From assembly GCA_029881255.1 (NCBI GenBank), contig JAOUMY010000002.1:372001-436000 (forward strand): DNA of 64,000 nucleotides. The letters run 5' to 3'. This DNA is from Gammaproteobacteria bacterium. Lineage in GTDB: Bacteria > Pseudomonadota > Gammaproteobacteria > S012-40. A model generated the notes under the pieces. It saw nothing but the letters and a program-made list of their open reading frames with translations. It did not search any database and was not told the DNA's origin. This document shows positions 18,261 to 27,185 of the stretch, in pieces (within the stretch, counting starts at the first letter, position 1; each line of letters starts with the position of its first letter). Both the position numbers and the translations under genes were made by a program.

Positions 18261-19148
18261 ATGTTTGCAAAAAAGCACTCCTTTAGATCGCTGTTCTACC
18301 ACCAGGTATATGTACTACTTCTATTAATCACGTTTCTCGCATTGGGGAGCGGCCAGGCATTCGCCCAACTTTTGGTCGCGCCTACCCGAGTGGTTTTCGA
18401 GGGAAATGAGCGATCGGCTGCAGTCAATCTGGTGAATACCGGCAATGAAGCCGCATCTTACCGTATTCGCTTTGAGCGCAAACGTATGTTATCCGGTGGT
18501 GGTATGGAGGCAGTCGAAAAACCTGTTGACGGAGAATTGTTCTCGGACAATTTTGTCCGCTTTGCACCGCGCCAGGTTACCCTCCAACCTGGACAATCTC
18601 AGACGGTGCGACTGATGTTGCGACGCCGTCCTAATATGGAAGATGGCGAGTATCGTTCCCATTTGTTGTTTCAAACCATCCCGAACAAAGATGTATCCGG
18701 TGGAATCGAAGCCTTCAAACGCGATAGTGGCAACGAATTGAGTATTAGTCTCACTCCAGTATTTGGCGTATCGATACCAGTTATCGTAAGACAAGGCCGC
18801 ACCAGCGCCGAGGTCGGTCTAACTGAACTCAAAGTGTTAACACCCGACGACAAACAACAGCCTCCAACCTTATCCATGCGTATGGAACGTAAGGGTAATG
18901 CGTCGGCATTTGGAGATATTGCCGTGTACTACCGCAAACCTGGGGCGAAAGAGAAAGACAAAGGCATCGTCGTAGGGAGAGTAAACAATGTCGCCGTCTA
19001 TACTCCCAATGCCTTTCGCAGCGTTGAGTTTCCATTAAACCAGGCACCTGACGTTAAATTGAAAAAAGGTGAGTTACATGCGGTCTTCAGGGAAAAAGAG
19101 GATCAGGGTGGAAAAGTACTCGCAGAAGCCCGACTCGGCTTACCTTAA
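18261..19148 (+). CDS. PapD-like periplasmic fimbrial chaperone
   Basis: This protein of about 295 residues has a signal peptide (hydrophobic stretch ending GQAFAQ). Domain 1 shows the chaperone pattern LLVAPTRVVFEGNERSA, then FAPRQVTLQPGQSQTVRLMLRR (the G1 donor strand and its positively charged anchor). Domain 2 is a second Ig-like fold. Such chaperones cap subunits in the periplasm and deliver them to an outer-membrane usher. GAGG precedes the ATG pair at 18258/18261; the second has the better spacing. The gene is longer than the classical ~240 residues and overlaps the usher-like gene, so the two act together. Confidence 0.85.
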   Translation: MFAKKHSFRSLFYHQVYVLLLLITFLALGSGQAFAQLLVAPTRVVFEGNERSAAVNLVNTGNEAASYRIRFERKRMLSGGGMEAVEKPVDGELFSDNFVRFAPRQVTLQPGQSQTVRLMLRRRPNMEDGEYRSHLLFQTIPNKDVSGGIEAFKRDSGNELSISLTPVFGVSIPVIVRQGRTSAEVGLTELKVLTPDDKQQPPTLSMRMERKGNASAFGDIAVYYRKPGAKEKDKGIVVGRVNNVAVYTPNAFRSVEFPLNQAPDVKLKKGELHAVFREKEDQGGKVLAEARLGLP

Positions 19149-21780
19149 ATCGGCACGACTACTCTTATTACTCCTCTGCATGCTGGCATTGAGTCCGCAG
19201 CTTTACGCTGCGGAATTAATGCCTACGAAAGCGCCTTGGATCACACCAAACGACGACGACCTGCGTCTGGTTGAAGTGCGCTTTAAACAATACATACTCG
19301 CCAAAACAATCATTATTTACGAAAGCACGGGGGGCGCGCTATTACCGATAAGAGAGATAAGCGCGATACTGGATATTGCATTAGAAGTTGATATCGTCCA
19401 CGGCACCGTGCAGGGCTTTGTATTTGATGAGTCGCGCACCTTCTTTCTAGATGTCAAGAGAAGCCAGGTAACTCTCTCAGGTATAGAGCAGCCATACAAC
19501 AGAAATCGTGTCGGCTACTACGAAGACGATATTTACGTTGACAGCAAACTTTTAGGACAGTGGCTCGATATCGTCTTTGACGTAGATTTCTTTGCTGGAA
19601 TGCTATTTGTTCGAACCAGCCAGATTCTCCCTTTCGAAGCCAAGATGGAAAGGGAAGCGAATATAAAAAAAATGAAATCGAGATACCGGAAAAGAGAGTT
19701 CGACTACAACGTCTCCCCCCCAGTCTTTAGAGCGTTCGGAATACCCAGTATTGACCAGACGTTGAGACTGAGCCTTACACGGAATCACTCGCAAGCGTTC
19801 AACAAGCTCGCCTACTATACCGGTTACTTATCATCTGAAATTTATGGTATGCAAGGCACGGTCTATGTTGACGCCAACAACACCGAAGGTATGGGGGACA
19901 TGCGCTGGCAACTGCGCCGGGTACATCCGGACAATATTTTGCTAGGCGGACTGCGTGCAAACGAGTTTCGTTACGGGATGGTGAGCACTATTAGCCTACC
20001 TATGATCATGTCGCCAGGCAATTACGCTCATGGCTTCTACGTCAGCAACTTTCCCAACGACCGACAACTGGAATTCGACAGACAGACTTTTTCCGGTGAT
20101 TTGCTTCCTGGCTGGGAAGTCGAACTTTATCAGAACAATACCCTGGTCGGCTATCAGGAAGCGCGTTCTGATGGTCTTTACGAATTCAATGACATTCCAC
20201 TTTTATTTGGCAACAATTTTTTCAAATTGAAATTTTACGGCCCACAGGGACAAGTTAGAGAAGAAAACAAACAATATTATCTCAGCAATTTACTCACGCG
20301 ACCGGGTCAACGCTATTACCGCACCATGTATAGTTATGATTCGGCGCTAGACCTGCACCGAGTTGGCTGGAATTATGAGATAGGCATGAACAAGCAGGTA
20401 TCAACTGTATTCAGGGCAGCGTATCTGCCGGTTAACGATAAAGAGTTAGGTTTCTTCTCTACCGGCGTACGCGCCTTTGCCGGACCATTCTATTTTCAGG
20501 CCGATGCAAGCATCAATTCCGAAAAAGGCATTGCGGGTGAAATGGGACTTCAAACACGCTGGCGCGACATAACTCTTAGCTATCGTCACGGTGAGTTCAA
20601 AGATTACCAAAGTGACACCAATATCATTTACGCCGATCCCATTCTACGCACTGACCAGGCTAGCCTGAGTCTTGCTATCCCGGCGACGCCATGGACGTAT
20701 CGCATGCCACTCCTGTTTGAAGGTCAACTCTCTCAACATGCATCCGGGTATTATCGCTACGAACTGCGCAACAAAATCTCTTCCGTTATCGCCGGGGCCT
20801 ATATTTCACATGATGCAAAACTGACTGCTACCCGTGATGGCATCAGCGAACAATCTGCCCACGTTCTGATGAGTAAACGGATTGGTATTTTCAACTTCAG
20901 GACAGAAACAAACTACGAATTGACCGACAAGATACACCCGCGTGATATCTCCGCAGGACTTGACGGCAGCATAATTGGTCGGATTCGTTACATGCTCAAC
21001 GTCAAGAAAGAATCGCTTAGCGATAACTATTTGTACTCCGCCGGACTCAACGGCATTTTTCAAAAGACTTCCCTGCGACTGGACATGGGATACTCAACAA
21101 ACGATACCATTAGCGTTAATTTCTCTATGGGGACGGGAGCGGCATTTGATCCACGCACTCGCGGCTGGAAACGCGATGCTTCGCCTGTTGCAGATACCGG
21201 CATGTTATCCTTGCGCGTGTTTCTGGACAAAAATAGAAACGGCACTTTTGACGAAGAAGATGATCCTATTAGTGGCGTCGGATTTCACATTAATGGGTAT
21301 CCCAAATTTGAATTTACTGACGAAAATGGCATAGCCTTTCTTACGCGACTTCCGGTAAGTGAATATGTCTCGATAGGCGTACGTGAGGAGACTATCGCTG
21401 ATCCACTTTGGATACCTGAGATACCGGGTATCAAAACCGTGATCAATCCTGGTCGAGTGGCAATATATGATTTTCCGGTCAAGATGACCGGAGAAATAGA
21501 CGGCGTCACATTTATCAGTCGTGGCGGTGTTACTAAGGAGATCGGTGAAGTCATGCTGGAGCTGGTTGACAATACCGGCACCGTGATCCAACAAACCACT
21601 AGCGCATACGACGGATTTTATGTGTTTACACGCGTCCCCATGGGACAATACACAATACGTGTTGCTGAAGATCAAATTCAACGACTGAATTTGATTCCTG
21701 CGACTGAAGTGCCTGTCGAAATTACTACCGATGAAATATTTAAGAATGCGGTGGACTTTACCCTGAGGTTCAGAGGTTAG
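19078..21780 (+). CDS. Divergent usher-like outer-membrane protein with C-terminal SdrD-B/carboxypeptidase-regulatory-like region
   Basis: This protein of about 900 residues has a long basic leader (about 28 residues) before the signal hydrophobic core LLLLLLCMLAL. Residues about 45-190 resemble two copies of a small globular domain (VRFKQYIL..., then YEDDIYVD). The middle third has usher-core features: SGDLLPGWEVELYQNNTLVGY with GLYEFNDIPL (plug-like) and many alternating aromatic strands of a beta-barrel. The last ~200 residues contain VFLDKNRNGTFDEEDDPISGV and a second Ig-like region ending VPMGQYTIRV, as in SdrD-B domains. ATG 19078 is preferred because AAGGTGAG precedes it; it overlaps the chaperone gene by 71 nt. 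Not a standard FimD/PapC. Confidence 0.72.
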   Translation: MRSSGKKRIRVEKYSQKPDSAYLKSARLLLLLLCMLALSPQLYAAELMPTKAPWITPNDDDLRLVEVRFKQYILAKTIIIYESTGGALLPIREISAILDIALEVDIVHGTVQGFVFDESRTFFLDVKRSQVTLSGIEQPYNRNRVGYYEDDIYVDSKLLGQWLDIVFDVDFFAGMLFVRTSQILPFEAKMEREANIKKMKSRYRKREFDYNVSPPVFRAFGIPSIDQTLRLSLTRNHSQAFNKLAYYTGYLSSEIYGMQGTVYVDANNTEGMGDMRWQLRRVHPDNILLGGLRANEFRYGMVSTISLPMIMSPGNYAHGFYVSNFPNDRQLEFDRQTFSGDLLPGWEVELYQNNTLVGYQEARSDGLYEFNDIPLLFGNNFFKLKFYGPQGQVREENKQYYLSNLLTRPGQRYYRTMYSYDSALDLHRVGWNYEIGMNKQVSTVFRAAYLPVNDKELGFFSTGVRAFAGPFYFQADASINSEKGIAGEMGLQTRWRDITLSYRHGEFKDYQSDTNIIYADPILRTDQASLSLAIPATPWTYRMPLLFEGQLSQHASGYYRYELRNKISSVIAGAYISHDAKLTATRDGISEQSAHVLMSKRIGIFNFRTETNYELTDKIHPRDISAGLDGSIIGRIRYMLNVKKESLSDNYLYSAGLNGIFQKTSLRLDMGYSTNDTISVNFSMGTGAAFDPRTRGWKRDASPVADTGMLSLRVFLDKNRNGTFDEEDDPISGVGFHINGYPKFEFTDENGIAFLTRLPVSEYVSIGVREETIADPLWIPEIPGIKTVINPGRVAIYDFPVKMTGEIDGVTFISRGGVTKEIGEVMLELVDNTGTVIQQTTSAYDGFYVFTRVPMGQYTIRVAEDQIQRLNLIPATEVPVEITTDEIFKNAVDFTLRFRG

Positions 21781-21803
21781 TTCTCCAGCCATTTTGGCAT
21801 TTC

Positions 21804-21833
21804 AAAAAATACCGGCTGTGCGTACAGCCGGTA
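21804..21833 (-). terminator. Rho-independent terminator of the copper operon
   Basis: TACCGGCTGT (21810-21819) pairs with ACAGCCGGTA (21824-21833) around GCGT. On the minus strand the stem is followed by six Ts (the A-run at 21804-21809), so it ends the minus-strand copAB transcript. Confidence 0.92.
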
Positions 21834-21858
21834 TATTGAAAACAATAGGCATCGAAGT

Positions 21859-22545
21859 TTAAAACCAGGTGCGTACGCCCACGAGCATTTGCAAATCGCG
21901 ACGACTGTGTCCATGTGCGACGGCATGGTCCGCGGTGCCACCAAACAGCAACGAAGCATTCACTCCGATATACGGCGCAAATTCCCGCAATAGCTCATAG
22001 CGCAGCCGCAGTCCTAGATTGGCATCTGACAAACCGCCACCGGTCTCCCCGCCTGATTTACTATAGACGTTTGCTTCCAGCTCAGGAACCAGTGCCATAC
22101 GTCGAGTCAACATAATCTCATACTCGGTATCTACGCGTAGATTGACGCGTGCATCGGTATCGACGAACAAACTGATATCCGATTCAAACATCAATGGCGC
22201 AACGCCGTATAAGGATACTGCAAACCAATCCTTTGCTACAGGTTCAAAGTCTCCACGCCAGCCGATCTGGATATCCCAGAACGCTGAAATTGCGCGGCTA
22301 TACAAAAATTGTATCTCAGCCTCTTCTACTGTTGACTCGGCGTATTCCAATTCACCCTTGATCCATAGCTTGTTGTAATCCTTACCCAGCCACAGATCAC
22401 CGTCCATTAACAATGGAAAGCCATCGGAAGCTTTGCGCGCCTCCAGCTTGTCCAGTGTCAATTTGTACAAAAATGGATCGGCGCCACCCATACCCATGGC
22501 GGAGGAACTCACTGCGATTAACACCAATGCAAATAGTTTTTTCAT
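21859..22545 (-). CDS. copB: CopB-like outer-membrane copper resistance protein
   Basis: This 228-residue protein has a signal peptide (about 1-18) and the CopB beta-barrel (about 25-228). Its motifs include DPFLYKLTLDKLE, DGDLWLGKDYNKLWIKGE, ISAFWDIQIGWR, LVPELEANVYSKSG and a terminal aromatic residue (TWF) typical of outer-membrane barrels. The Met/His-rich N-terminal extension of many CopB proteins is absent. ATG 22545 is chosen because GGGGGCGAG precedes it; an upstream frame to 22623 overlaps copA and lacks a signal peptide. It starts 11 bases after the copA stop. Expected role: copper sequestration or passage at the outer membrane. Confidence 0.92.
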   Translation of the reverse strand: MKKLFALVLIAVSSSAMGMGGADPFLYKLTLDKLEARKASDGFPLLMDGDLWLGKDYNKLWIKGELEYAESTVEEAEIQFLYSRAISAFWDIQIGWRGDFEPVAKDWFAVSLYGVAPLMFESDISLFVDTDARVNLRVDTEYEIMLTRRMALVPELEANVYSKSGGETGGGLSDANLGLRLRYELLREFAPYIGVNASLLFGGTADHAVAHGHSRRDLQMLVGVRTWF

Positions 22546-22556
22546 GACTCGCCCCC

Positions 22557-24599
22557 TTAGCTCACTACCACGGTACGGAACATACCCGCCATGTGATAAA
22601 TCAAATGACAGTGAAATGCCCACGCCCCTTCTGCGTCTGCAGTTACGCGATAGCTAATCCGTGATCCCGGCTGAACGATGATAGTGTGCTTGCGCGGCAG
22701 GTAATTATTGTCGCCGGTTTCGAGATCACTCCACATACCGTGCAAGTGCATGGGATGGTTCATCATGGTGTCATTGACATAGGTAAAACGGACTCGTTCA
22801 CCAAGGCGCAGGCGAATTGGTTCTGCGTCTGCACTATCGACCCCGTTAATTGACCACATATAGCGACCCATATTCCCGGTGAGATGCAACTCGATCTCTC
22901 TCTCTGGCTCTGCGTCCCTGTGTGTCGGGTTGATATTACGTAGATCTGCGTAGGTTAAAACACGACGACCATTATTGCGCAAACCGATGCCTGGATCATC
23001 GAGACGATATTGTGGATTATCTGCACGCATGTCCACGTGTGGACCATACTCGGTCTTGGCGTGTTTGACAGGCTTATTGCTAAAGTCAGACGGCGATGAG
23101 CCGATATCGCCCGGCATTTTATCGTGACTACTGTGATCCATGCCGTGCTTGGCATGGGTGACGTTCTGCACGAACTTTTCTATTTTGTTCATGCCATGTT
23201 CCGAACGACCCAAGCCATGTGCCATAGCATCACCCATATCGTGTCCCGCATGTTCATCGTGTGATGAGGAATGGGAGTCATGGTTCATGTTATTTCCCAT
23301 ATCACTCATATTGTGCTGAGAGTGATCCATTTCGGCGGGAGCGTCGTGCTGCATAGTGTGACCACTGTGATCCATATTATGGCTACTATGGTCCATTTGT
23401 TGTTCACCGTGATTCATATTGTGATCACCGTGCGACATACCACTATGCCCACCGTGGCTCATGCCCATATCGGCGTGAGTCAGATCAGCGATCTTATCCA
23501 TCGCCGGCACTTCTGCGCGCATATTCATGTCAGGCGTCAGCGTTCCACGCGCATAACCTGAGCGATCGATAGACTGTGCGAAAATGGTATAGGCCTTATT
23601 GTCTTGCGGCTCTACGATAACGTCATACGTCTCCGCTACACCGATGCGAAATTCATCGACAGGCACAGGCTGCACGTTTTGTCCATCGGCGGCAACCACT
23701 GTCATTTTCATGCCAGGGATACGCACATCGAAAAACGTCATCGCCGATCCATTAATAAAACGCAGGCGTATCTTCTCACCTTTGTTAAACATGCCCACCC
23801 AACCATCTGCTGGCGTTACACCGTTCATCAGATACGTATAGGTATATCCAGTTACGTCGGCCAGGTCGCGCTGACTCATACGCATATTGCCCCACATCAG
23901 ACTATTGCTGATGGCGCTGCCCAAACCTTGCTTACTGACATCGCGAAAGAAATCACCGACAGTGCGTTCCTGAAAATTATAGTAGTGGCTCATTTTTTTG
24001 AGCTTGGCATAGACTGCGGTGGGATCTTCATCGGTCCAGTCCGACAGCATCACGACATATTCTCTATCGTATTTAAATGGCTCAGGCTCACGCGGATCAA
24101 TAATAATCGGCCCGTATAAACCGGTCTGTTCCTGGAAACCCGAGTGGCTGTGATACCAATAGGTGCCAGACTGTTTTACTGGAAACTGATAGGTAAAGGT
24201 TTCGCCCGGTGCAATACCATTGAAGTTTGTTGATATTCTGGGCACACCATCCATAGAGGCCGGTAGTATCAAACCATGCCAATGAATCGAAGTCGTTTCA
24301 CGCAAGGTATTGGTCACCTTGAGCGTTACAGTCTCCCCTTCCTTCCAACGCAACAAGGGCGCTGGTAGTGAACCGTTTACCGTCGTCGCAACACCAGGAG
24401 AGCCAGTGAAATTAACCGCCTGTTCACCAATCGTGAGATCAAACGTCGTCCCTTTGAGGACAGGCATCATATGGTGTTGATGACGCATTTCCGCCAACAG
24501 GCGATAAGGCGTCATCCCCAGCGCCAGACCCGCGCCACCCAAAGCGAGACCCTGCACAAAACGTCGGCGTGATGAATCAATCGAGAAATTATTCTTCAT
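22557..24599 (-). CDS. copA: CopA-type multicopper oxidase, Tat-exported, with a large Met/His-rich insert
   Basis: This protein of about 680 residues starts with a Tat signal (SSRRRFVQGL followed by a hydrophobic Gly/Ala/Leu core). Copper sites are visible: IHWHGLILP and YWYHSHSGFQEQ in the first cupredoxin domain, HPMHLHG and HCHLIYHMAGMF near the C terminus (T1 and trinuclear ligands). Between domains, about residues 375-495, lies a long stretch dominated by Met, His, Asp, Ser and Gly, probably for binding or storing copper. The enzyme oxidises cuprous ion in the periplasm. ATG 24599 places the twin arginine about 11 residues from the start. It is followed by copB and preceded by a CopL-like gene. 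Confidence 0.94.
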   Translation of the reverse strand: MKNNFSIDSSRRRFVQGLALGGAGLALGMTPYRLLAEMRHQHHMMPVLKGTTFDLTIGEQAVNFTGSPGVATTVNGSLPAPLLRWKEGETVTLKVTNTLRETTSIHWHGLILPASMDGVPRISTNFNGIAPGETFTYQFPVKQSGTYWYHSHSGFQEQTGLYGPIIIDPREPEPFKYDREYVVMLSDWTDEDPTAVYAKLKKMSHYYNFQERTVGDFFRDVSKQGLGSAISNSLMWGNMRMSQRDLADVTGYTYTYLMNGVTPADGWVGMFNKGEKIRLRFINGSAMTFFDVRIPGMKMTVVAADGQNVQPVPVDEFRIGVAETYDVIVEPQDNKAYTIFAQSIDRSGYARGTLTPDMNMRAEVPAMDKIADLTHADMGMSHGGHSGMSHGDHNMNHGEQQMDHSSHNMDHSGHTMQHDAPAEMDHSQHNMSDMGNNMNHDSHSSSHDEHAGHDMGDAMAHGLGRSEHGMNKIEKFVQNVTHAKHGMDHSSHDKMPGDIGSSPSDFSNKPVKHAKTEYGPHVDMRADNPQYRLDDPGIGLRNNGRRVLTYADLRNINPTHRDAEPEREIELHLTGNMGRYMWSINGVDSADAEPIRLRLGERVRFTYVNDTMMNHPMHLHGMWSDLETGDNNYLPRKHTIIVQPGSRISYRVTADAEGAWAFHCHLIYHMAGMFRTVVVS

Positions 24600-24682
24600 A
24601 AGTCGTTCGTCCAAAATAATTGATAGAACACCCGTCATAGAACGGTTCTTTGACAGATGATAAGGCTAACTACAGATCTGGA

Positions 24683-25021
24683 CTAAACGCGAGGCGGTCG
24701 GAAGTGCTCGAAGACAGATAGATAGATAAATTGGTGATGTTCGGGTTGGAAGGCAATCTCAGCGAAATGAGCGTCTGTCTGAGGCAGCAGAAGCAGACCG
24801 ATAAACGTACAGTCGTCACATGGATTAACAAAGCAGTTCTCGTCCACATGTGAGCTATGATCGCCTGTCATCGCGTGTTCACCATGTCCAGCGGTCTGGT
24901 GCATCATGTGGCTTTGTTCCGACTCTGCCGGCATGGTATGCACGGCGCTCGCCACAACCGACTGTAACGGGGCGAAAGCGACGATCAATACCAGCAGATA
25001 GGCTAACAAGCTGTTTTTCAT
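24683..25021 (-). CDS. CopL-like His/Met-rich periplasmic protein
   Basis: This 112-residue protein has a signal peptide (about 1-25, ending VVASAVH). A short His/Met-rich tract follows (MHQTAGHGEHAMTGDHSSH, about 38-58), then ENCFVNPCDDC with three cysteines and a C-terminal region with HFAEI and EHHQF. Gene order CopL-CopA-CopB and composition match the small protein upstream of copAB in xanthomonads, where it is needed for copper-induced expression. Sequence identity to CopL cannot be judged here. It probably binds copper in the periplasm and is co-transcribed with copA, 83 bases downstream. Confidence 0.65.
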   Translation of the reverse strand: MKNSLLAYLLVLIVAFAPLQSVVASAVHTMPAESEQSHMMHQTAGHGEHAMTGDHSSHVDENCFVNPCDDCTFIGLLLLPQTDAHFAEIAFQPEHHQFIYLSVFEHFRPPRV

Positions 25022-25123
25022 ATAAAACTGCGATAAAAACCCTGGACAGAAAGATACTACCAGAGACTTGGAACAAAATTAAGCTGAAAAGTTACAAAAA
25101 GCTTCGCACTTTTTATGTGTTGA

Positions 25124-25169
25124 TAAAAAACCGGGTCGGCAGTAGTAATTCCCTGCATCGACCCGGTTT
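25124..25169 (-). terminator. Rho-independent terminator after the unidentified secreted-protein gene
   Basis: AAACCGGGTCG (25128-25138) pairs with CGACCCGGTTT (25159-25169); an inner GCAG/CTGC extends the stem. On the minus strand the stem is followed by Ts (A-run ending at 25130). It separates the 25180-25587 gene from the copper operon. Confidence 0.88.
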
Positions 25170-25179
25170 ATTCATCAGC

Positions 25180-25587
25180 TTAGTTCGCTGCCCAGGCTGG
25201 AAGGTCTCCGAGCTGAACCCAGATGATTTGCAGATTGTTTTTACCAACGTCAAGGCGATGTTGAAGCACGACAGGTCGATTATTCATGTAAGCAGAGCGT
25301 AGAGTTTCGACTATTTGTGCATTGGCTTCACTTTCACCATGTAGGCGCACGCCAAAGACTTTACCGGGTTGACTATCCAGAGTTACCAAGACTTCTGCAT
25401 CCAGAAAATCACCATTTTTCCCGATTTCCAGGTTTTGTTGTTGCGATCGAAACATCGTGATCTTTCCCTTTACTTCCTGCCCATGGCCATGCGGTCCGGC
25501 CAAAGTTGGAGGCGTATCAGCAAACGACGCGCCTGATAAAAGTAAAAGAAAAGTAAAAGGGAGTAAAAGCGTAACATATTTCAACAT
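25180..25587 (-). CDS. Unidentified small periplasmic protein
   Basis: This 135-residue protein has a signal peptide (hydrophobic about 5-20, cleavage near SFADTP) and a mature, mixed beta domain. It has GPHGHGQEVKGKI at the front and KVFGVRLHGESE in the middle. I do not recognise a family. The mature part has two or three His residues but no Cys. The second in-frame ATG (25587) is preferred since AAGGAG then lies about 8 bases upstream. A terminator separates it from copL-like/copA, so it is its own transcript; a copper link rests only on proximity. Confidence 0.7.
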   Translation of the reverse strand: MLKYVTLLLPFTFLLLLSGASFADTPPTLAGPHGHGQEVKGKITMFRSQQQNLEIGKNGDFLDAEVLVTLDSQPGKVFGVRLHGESEANAQIVETLRSAYMNNRPVVLQHRLDVGKNNLQIIWVQLGDLPAWAAN

Positions 25588-25917
25588 GATCATTTCTCCT
25601 TGTCTCGAATGACAAATGTCTAGCGATAGAAATAATTACAAAACTTTTCATGGCCGACACAGTAAGAGTTTCCGATTTGTGAAAAAAAAAACGCCGAAAA
25701 ATATTCTCACTGTAGTTGTTCTACGATCTCACTTACTCCATGAGAAGCCTGTCCTTACTAAGTTAATGCCCCACATAAATTCTTATTTTCATGGTGCCAG
25801 TATCGCGACAAAACATTAACAATCGTTGTCCAGGAGATTACTTTTTATTAACAAATCTTTTTACCGTATAAATTTCTTCTTTAGACTTGTGAGTTATTGC
25901 TTACTATTTTCGTAATG
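25588..25917. other. Intergenic region, no gene recognised
   Basis: These 330 bases separate the unidentified periplasmic gene from the end of the Dabb-domain gene. They are AT-rich; I see no hairpin, repeat or coding frame beyond the promoter expected for the downstream minus-strand gene. Confidence 0.45.
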
Positions 25918-26220
25918 CTACATTTCATAATCCACCTCCCGCCTTTCACTTCGGCATTCAAAAACAAAAGGCTTTATTGCCTGATGATCGGCATGATTCT
26001 GATAGTCGTCCAGGGCTGGTTGGGATTCAAACTCGGAATACAAAACAACATCACTGGCGGCATCTGACTCGGTGATGTTGATACCTAACTCCATCGTGAT
26101 CATGCCCGGGATTTTGCCATTGAGAGATTCCAGCTTTTCCTTGATTAATTTCGCATTAGTAGCTTTGTCATTTCCGAAAGCGCTTTCTTTTAGCTTCCAC
26201 ATCACAATGTGCTTAATCAT
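25918..26220 (-). CDS. Dabb (stress-responsive A/B barrel) domain protein
   Basis: This 100-residue protein begins MIKHIVMWKLKESA and contains KIPGMITMELGINITESDAASDVVLYSEFES, the usual single-domain Dabb pattern of a dimeric alpha/beta barrel. Such proteins have been linked to stress response, and some plant members are cyclases; the bacterial function is unclear. ATG 26220 is chosen because GAGG precedes it and the family starts here; the frame extends to 26268. It sits directly downstream of a decayed FAD-monooxygenase gene on the same strand, suggesting they were once one operon. Confidence 0.87.
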   Translation of the reverse strand: MIKHIVMWKLKESAFGNDKATNAKLIKEKLESLNGKIPGMITMELGINITESDAASDVVLYSEFESQPALDDYQNHADHQAIKPFVFECRSERREVDYEM

Positions 26221-26230
26221 CTCTATTCCT

Positions 26231-26632
26231 CTACGTTTTTGGTGCACCAAACCAGGCCGACAAAGCATCGGATAAACCCTGTTCGCTCAACATACCGTTA
26301 ATTTCGCGCCGTGGCTCATCCATGTTCAACAACCGCGTTGTGACATCACAGAGAGTCGCATGACGCGTAGCAACCGGGTGGCGCTCTACATGGTAGGTGT
26401 CGAGTCGGTACCATAGACCGAAATCAAAACCTCACGCAACTCCTCCAAATCTGGCTCGCCATAGTGTTCGACGTCCTTTTTCAGTGAGCGCTGTGTTAAC
26501 GAGTTCACAGGAAAAATGTCGATTAATTGCGTGTGTACCCACGCTGTCCTGCTTTAAACTGAATACGGGCACAGCAGCCAGCATCAAGCCGGTGGGACCG
26601 GCACCTGCAATAATGACGTCGGCATCATACAT
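26231..26632 (-). pseudogene. Decayed FAD-dependent aromatic monooxygenase
   Basis: Three separated fragments of one enzyme are readable on the minus strand. The start MYDADVIIAGAGPTGLMLA (26632 leftward) is the FAD-binding dinucleotide fold. An internal fragment contains PDLEELREVLISVYGTD (near 26440-26390). A C-terminal fragment contains ERHPVATR and ends AWFGAPKT followed by a stop at 26231. They are in different frames, and roughly two thirds to three quarters of a normal ~500-residue protein is missing. It is therefore a deleted and frameshifted remnant, not a functional gene. Confidence 0.8.
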
Positions 26633-27185
26633 AACGAAGATCTGCTGCAATAGTCGGTGTCAAATTCCACTTGCTTCATACATAAAGAAACATACACATG
26701 AGATGCAGCCCTGTTATAAACTCCGAGCATAACAAAGGAAAGAGGGCTTCGCCTGCCACTTAGTTGCACAAAGTCAAATGTTTATTTGACAAAAATAGGC
26801 GCAACTTCCTGGCATCGTCAGTCTGGCATCGAACACGAGTTTCGCTCCTAATCCGCCAGAAACTTAGTACGTCACTCAGTTTTATCCTTCTCCTAATATT
26901 ACGTTCACCCGGCTTTTTCACAATCTCAAATTGGAAAGAATCCGTGGAATTTAAGACAACTCATTTATTAAACACATGATTTGCGAAAAAATCGACAATC
27001 TTCGACCTATGAAACATGATACACTGGCGTTGATTCGAATGAGTTTGCAACGGTGATACGAGTTCCTGACCAGCCTTTAAGGAATCTTTTCTAAAAGCTA
27101 ACGGTGACAACGCGTTCGAAGTTCTAATCCGTTCAAGTGCAGATGCTGCCCGTCTAATTCAGGCGCAGCAACGACAGGAATATCC
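26633..27185. other. Intergenic region upstream of the repeat lipoprotein
   Basis: This stretch of 553 AT-rich bases lies between the decayed monooxygenase start and the repeat lipoprotein. No coding frame, tRNA or transposase fragment is recognised. The promoter of the lipoprotein gene should lie in the 3' half. Confidence 0.45.

Noticed and set aside
16775-21780. Classical Fim/Pap chaperone-usher operon
   Set aside because: The subunits are DUF4402, and the usher-like protein lacks the usual PapC N-terminal and C-terminal domains, so only a usher-like label is used.
21205-21792. Long open frame opposite the usher-like gene (about 195 codons)
   Set aside because: It is antisense to a strongly supported gene, has no ribosome site and reads as an unlikely Cys/His-rich protein.
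24850-25302. Plus-strand open frame over the CopL-like and periplasmic genes
   Set aside because: It is the complement of two signal-peptide genes and a terminator hairpin, with no coherent composition.
26764-26979. Plus-strand frame of about 71 codons in the long intergenic gap
   Set aside because: No ribosome site, no similarity and poor composition.
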